Shown here: piece by piece, positions 5,830 to 7,736 of the stretch
How the letters are laid out: the number at the start of each line of letters is the position of its first letter
Numbering within the stretch: the first letter of the stretch is position 1
DNA from: Anaerolineaceae bacterium UBA5224
Lineage (GTDB): Bacteria > Chloroflexota > Anaerolineae > Anaerolineales > Anaerolineaceae
Direction of reading: 5' to 3'
Assembly (NCBI GenBank): GCA_002409365.1
Contig: DHUW01000002.1
Span: 1 to 7,736 of the forward strand
DNA length: 7,736 nucleotides
Program-made: the position numbers and the translations under genes
The notes under the pieces: generated by a model
Databases searched by the model: none
The model's input: only the letters and a program-made list of their open reading frames with translations
Told to the model about the DNA's origin: nothing

Positions 5830-6054
5830 ATGGAAGAAAATCGAAATATCCCTTTCCTGCTGTGGCCGTTTTGGGCTTTGTTCCAGCTGGCATTGTGGAT
5901 CCTGAAATTCACCGGCAGGTTGATCGGCGCCATCCTGGGGCTGGTAATGCTGATTGTGGGTGTGATCCTGACCATGACGATCGTGGGTGCCATCATCGGC
6001 ATCCCGCTCATCCTGCTCGGCGGCATGCTCATGTGGAAATCCATCTTTGGATGA
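5830..6054 (+). CDS. Small glycine-zipper membrane protein, function unknown
   Basis: A 74-residue, almost entirely hydrophobic protein with two or three membrane segments (about 8-25, 31-49 and 51-68). The first carries many W and F residues. Glycines at 29, 33 and 37 and at 53 and 57 form GxxxG zippers, a pattern that lets helices pack closely and often indicates oligomers. Only the first seven residues and the last few are polar. The ATG at 5830 is preceded by AGAGGT with four bases between. It is transcribed away from the sugar operon and has its own likely promoter. I do not recognise a named family with confidence; small proteins of this style occur as conserved hypotheticals. No function is claimed. 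Confidence 0.78.
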   Translation: MEENRNIPFLLWPFWALFQLALWILKFTGRLIGAILGLVMLIVGVILTMTIVGAIIGIPLILLGGMLMWKSIFG

Positions 6055-6088
6055 CCGAAAGCGAATCAAGGGGAGCGCTTATGTGTAA

Positions 6089-6129
6089 GCCGGGTTCAGA
6101 GACCTGTCCTAGTACAGGTCGAACCCGGC
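6089..6129. repeat. Long bulged hairpin downstream of the small membrane protein gene
   Basis: GCCGGGTTC (6089-6097) pairs with GAACCCGGC (6121-6129) for nine bp, and GACCTGT (6101-6107) with ACAGGTC (6114-6120) for seven bp. Only AGA (6098-6100) bulges on one side, and the loop is six nt. It begins 35 nt after the stop at 6054. A short TTTT follows seven nt after the stem on the plus strand, so it may act as a weak terminator or mRNA end for the gene before it. The outer stem shares GGGTTC/GAACCC with the hairpin at 2951-2981. Confidence 0.7.
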
Positions 6130-6148
6130 AAAACCTTTTCACGCCAGT

Positions 6149-6169
6149 GTTCCCTGCTCCCTGTTCCCT
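6149..6169. repeat. Three tandem heptamers GTTCCCT/GCTCCCT/GTTCCCT
   Basis: Three seven-base units start at 6149, 6156 and 6163, the middle one with a single change. Read on the other strand the unit is AGGGAAC, one base different from a rotation of the GGGAACT unit at 5654-5674. The two sites therefore look like opposite-strand copies of the same repeat family. Confidence 0.7.
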
Positions 6170-6179
6170 ATACAACCCC

Positions 6180-6208
6180 TTAAAAATATCCCTGACATTG
6201 ATTATCCT
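6180..6208 (+). promoter_or_regulatory. Weak promoter candidate for the 100-aa helical protein gene
   Basis: TTAAAA (6180-6185) and TATCCT (6203-6208) each match four of six consensus bases and are separated by 17 bp. They lie about 40 bp before the chosen ATG. The matches are modest and could be chance. Confidence 0.3.
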
Positions 6209-6250
6209 TTCAGTATGACTCTTCCAAAGGTCAGTCTCGAAAGGACAACA

Positions 6251-6553
6251 ATGGAAAAACAAAACGTGCTTGAAAATCTCTGGTACAAAGCTGCCAACAT
6301 CGAATATGAACAGCTCCGCGATGAAATCGAAGCTGAACGCGCTCTCCTCGCCGAAAACCCCAACCGTGTCACCGCGCTCCATCGCCGCAACCTTGAATAC
6401 CTCGATGCCTGGCTGATCCGCAGCCGCACCGAACTCGATCGTTTCAACCTCCCGGTTGACACCAATTGGAAAAACGTCCGGCACGAAGCCCAAACCACCT
6501 GGGACAAACTCAAAAGTGAAGCCCGCGAGGCACTGCGCGAGCTGCGTGCATAA
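6251..6553 (+). CDS. Charged helical protein of unknown function (100 aa)
   Basis: The ATG at 6251 is chosen because AAAGGA lies five bases upstream; an in-frame ATG at 6215 has no ribosome site and would add 12 residues. The product is 100 residues, soluble, rich in E, R, L and A, and predicted mostly helical: one long helix (about 1-64) broken at the N-L-P-V-D segment near 66-70, then a second helix (about 71-100). It has no signal peptide, membrane segment, cysteine or recognisable catalytic motif. Heptad-like leucines and alternating charges suggest a coiled-coil or helical hairpin that may pair with itself. I do not recognise the family. It stands between an unknown small membrane protein and a BrkB-type protein, and the next gene begins 76 bp later on the same strand, so co-transcription is possible. 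Confidence 0.75.
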   Translation: MEKQNVLENLWYKAANIEYEQLRDEIEAERALLAENPNRVTALHRRNLEYLDAWLIRSRTELDRFNLPVDTNWKNVRHEAQTTWDKLKSEAREALRELRA

Positions 6554-6568
6554 AACACCAACCGGGCA

Positions 6569-6585
6569 AACCCTTCGGGTGCTTA
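6569..6585 (+). terminator. Short hairpin after the 100-aa gene, weak terminator candidate
   Basis: ACCC-TTC-GGGT forms four pairs, extended by a GC/GC pair beyond two unpaired A residues. It begins about 15 nt after the stop at 6553 and is followed by TTACTGCTTTTA, a broken U-rich stretch. The stem is short and the U-run interrupted, so readthrough into the next gene is likely. Confidence 0.3.
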
Positions 6586-6629
6586 CTGCTTTTACCTATG
6601 GGGATTTAAAAGAATGAAAGTATCGAAAA

Positions 6630-7736
6630 ATGAATAGGATAAAAACCCTGATTAACCTCCTCAAACAAACTTTCCAGGAATGGAAAGAATCGAAGGCTTC
6701 CCGCCTTGCCGCCGGACTCGCTTATTACACCATCTTCGCCCTGGCACCCACTGTTTTAGTCATCCTCTCCTTACTCGGGCTCTTCATGGACCGCGCCGCT
6801 GTCGCCGAAATGCTCAATGCCCAGGTCGCCGGGCTGGTCGGCGAGGCTGGTTCCGGATTCTTCCAGGCAGTGGTCGATGTCGCCCTCGAGCCAAAAGAGA
6901 ATAATCTGCTGGCAGCCATTATCGGCATCGTAGTTGCTATCATCGGCGCCACCGGCGTCTTCATTCATCTCAAAGATGCCATCAACGCTGTCTGGGGCAT
7001 CGAAGAAAAGCGCTTCAAGGGGTTGGTCGGCCTGGTGCGAGTGCGCGCGATCTCCTTTGCCGCCATCCTTGCACTAGGCTTTATGCTGCTGGTTTCGCTG
7101 CTCTTCAGCACAGCCCTCACTGCCCTGCTCGACAGGATCCACCTTGCCGGCGATACCTCGTTTATCCTTGGTTTGCTGGGCAACCTGGTTTCTCTTGGGC
7201 TCATCACGGTCGTTTTTGCCCTCATGTTCCGCTTTTTGCCCGATGTCGAGGTCAAATGGCGCGATGTTTGGGTGGGTGCTTTTTTCACTGCGTTCCTGTT
7301 CATGCTCGGCAACTTCGCCATTGGCAAATACCTGGGCACCAGCAACCTGGGGGAACTCTATGGCGTGGCCGGTTCGGTGTTGATCTTGTTGACCTGGATC
7401 TATTATTCCGCCCAGATTTTGCTCTTCGGCGCTGAATTTACACAGGTCTACAGCAAAACGCTCGGCACCCGCTCACTGGCGATCGATGAGCAAGGCACAC
7501 CTGCTGAAGCTGCTGCAGCCAAAGAAGGCGCCCCGGTTGCTTATGCTGCTGTGACTGAAGGCGGAACCGTTGTGCCCCTCGCAAGCCCGGCTGGAATCCC
7601 GCCCACCCGCAGTACACCTTACCTGGTCATGGACGAAGAAGCCCGCCAAAAGCAGTCGTTTTGGAACCTCATCCTCGCCCTCATCATTGCCCCCTTTTTG
7701 TTGGTCCGTCTCCTCAAACCGGGCAGGAAAAAGTAA
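6630..7736 (+). CDS. YihY/BrkB-family (UPF0761) inner-membrane protein with C-terminal extension
   Basis: A complete 368-residue protein whose TAA stop is the last codon of the window. Residues 1-272 match the YihY/BrkB family: the S-R-L-A-A-G-L-A-Y-Y-T-I-F-A-L-A-P segment (24-40), D-A-I-N-A-V-W-G (116-123), R-F-L-P-D-V-E-V-K-W (201-210) and the closing L-L-T-W-I-Y-Y-S-A-Q-I-L-L-F-G-A-E-F-T (253-271). Six membrane helices lie at about 31-53, 92-114, 140-167, 179-203, 213-234 and 242-270. The family was once annotated as ribonuclease BN, which is wrong; its true function is not settled. Residues 275-368 are an addition: an A/P-rich soluble linker followed by a predicted seventh helix (about 343-362) and a basic tail. 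The ATG at 6630 has only a weak purine site upstream, overlapped by a seven-codon open frame at 6614-6637. Confidence 0.9.
   Translation: MNRIKTLINLLKQTFQEWKESKASRLAAGLAYYTIFALAPTVLVILSLLGLFMDRAAVAEMLNAQVAGLVGEAGSGFFQAVVDVALEPKENNLLAAIIGIVVAIIGATGVFIHLKDAINAVWGIEEKRFKGLVGLVRVRAISFAAILALGFMLLVSLLFSTALTALLDRIHLAGDTSFILGLLGNLVSLGLITVVFALMFRFLPDVEVKWRDVWVGAFFTAFLFMLGNFAIGKYLGTSNLGELYGVAGSVLILLTWIYYSAQILLFGAEFTQVYSKTLGTRSLAIDEQGTPAEAAAAKEGAPVAYAAVTEGGTVVPLASPAGIPPTRSTPYLVMDEEARQKQSFWNLILALIIAPFLLVRLLKPGRKK

Noticed and set aside
6089..6129. A tRNA-like T-arm (GGTTCGA-like text on the minus strand)
   Set aside because: No acceptor stem, anticodon arm or CCA context surrounds it; the bases are simply the two arms of the long hairpin.
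6081..6218. A 45-codon plus-strand frame starting after GGGGAG
   Set aside because: It runs straight through the bulged hairpin and the heptamer repeats, has odd composition, and overlaps the likely promoter of the next gene.
6215..6250. ATG at 6215 as start of the 100-aa protein
   Set aside because: No ribosome site precedes it, while AAAGGA stands five bases before the ATG at 6251.

Overview
The window carries a carbohydrate-uptake operon on the minus strand (1 to about 5630) and, diverging from it, three plus-strand genes (5830 to 7736). Protein style suggests an anaerobic Chloroflexota bacterium of the Anaerolineae type: a lipoprotein solute-binding protein with a long A-T-E-P linker, Shine-Dalgarno-led genes, and a sugar operon without its own ATPase. 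This assignment is inference from style only; there is no rRNA or marker gene here.

Minus strand, in transcription order: a LacI-family repressor (5554-4505), a sugar-binding lipoprotein (4383-3019), two CUT1-type permeases (2912-1665 and 1654-755), a DUF624/YesL-like membrane protein (743-105), and the first 29 codons of a further gene (89 to the window edge). Those 29 residues look like the N-terminus of a GH130 glycoside phosphorylase. If so, the operon imports a beta-mannoside-type oligosaccharide and splits it with phosphate in the cytoplasm, under control of the LacI protein. Two perfect palindromes with the same core, GAnC|GnTC, lie just downstream of a good sigma-70-like promoter before lacI and in the lacI/binding-protein gap. 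They are the best operator candidates. A 13-bp hairpin between the binding-protein and first permease genes probably sets the excess of binding protein over permease.

The divergent intergenic region (5555-5829) holds the lacI promoter and operator, an AT-rich inverted repeat, two sets of 7-bp tandem repeats, a small hairpin between them, and an 8-bp inverted repeat in the leader of the next gene. A related 7-bp repeat recurs at 6149-6169.

Plus strand: a 74-aa glycine-zipper membrane protein (5830-6054), a long bulged hairpin (6089-6129), a 100-aa charged helical protein of unknown function (6251-6553), and a complete YihY/BrkB-family membrane protein with an unusual C-terminal extension (6630-7736). 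These three genes have no evident link to the sugar operon. I saw no CRISPR array, transposase, tRNA or rRNA. The region is mostly ordinary metabolism; the least explained parts are the heptamer repeats, the two strong hairpins and the extended permease and BrkB proteins.
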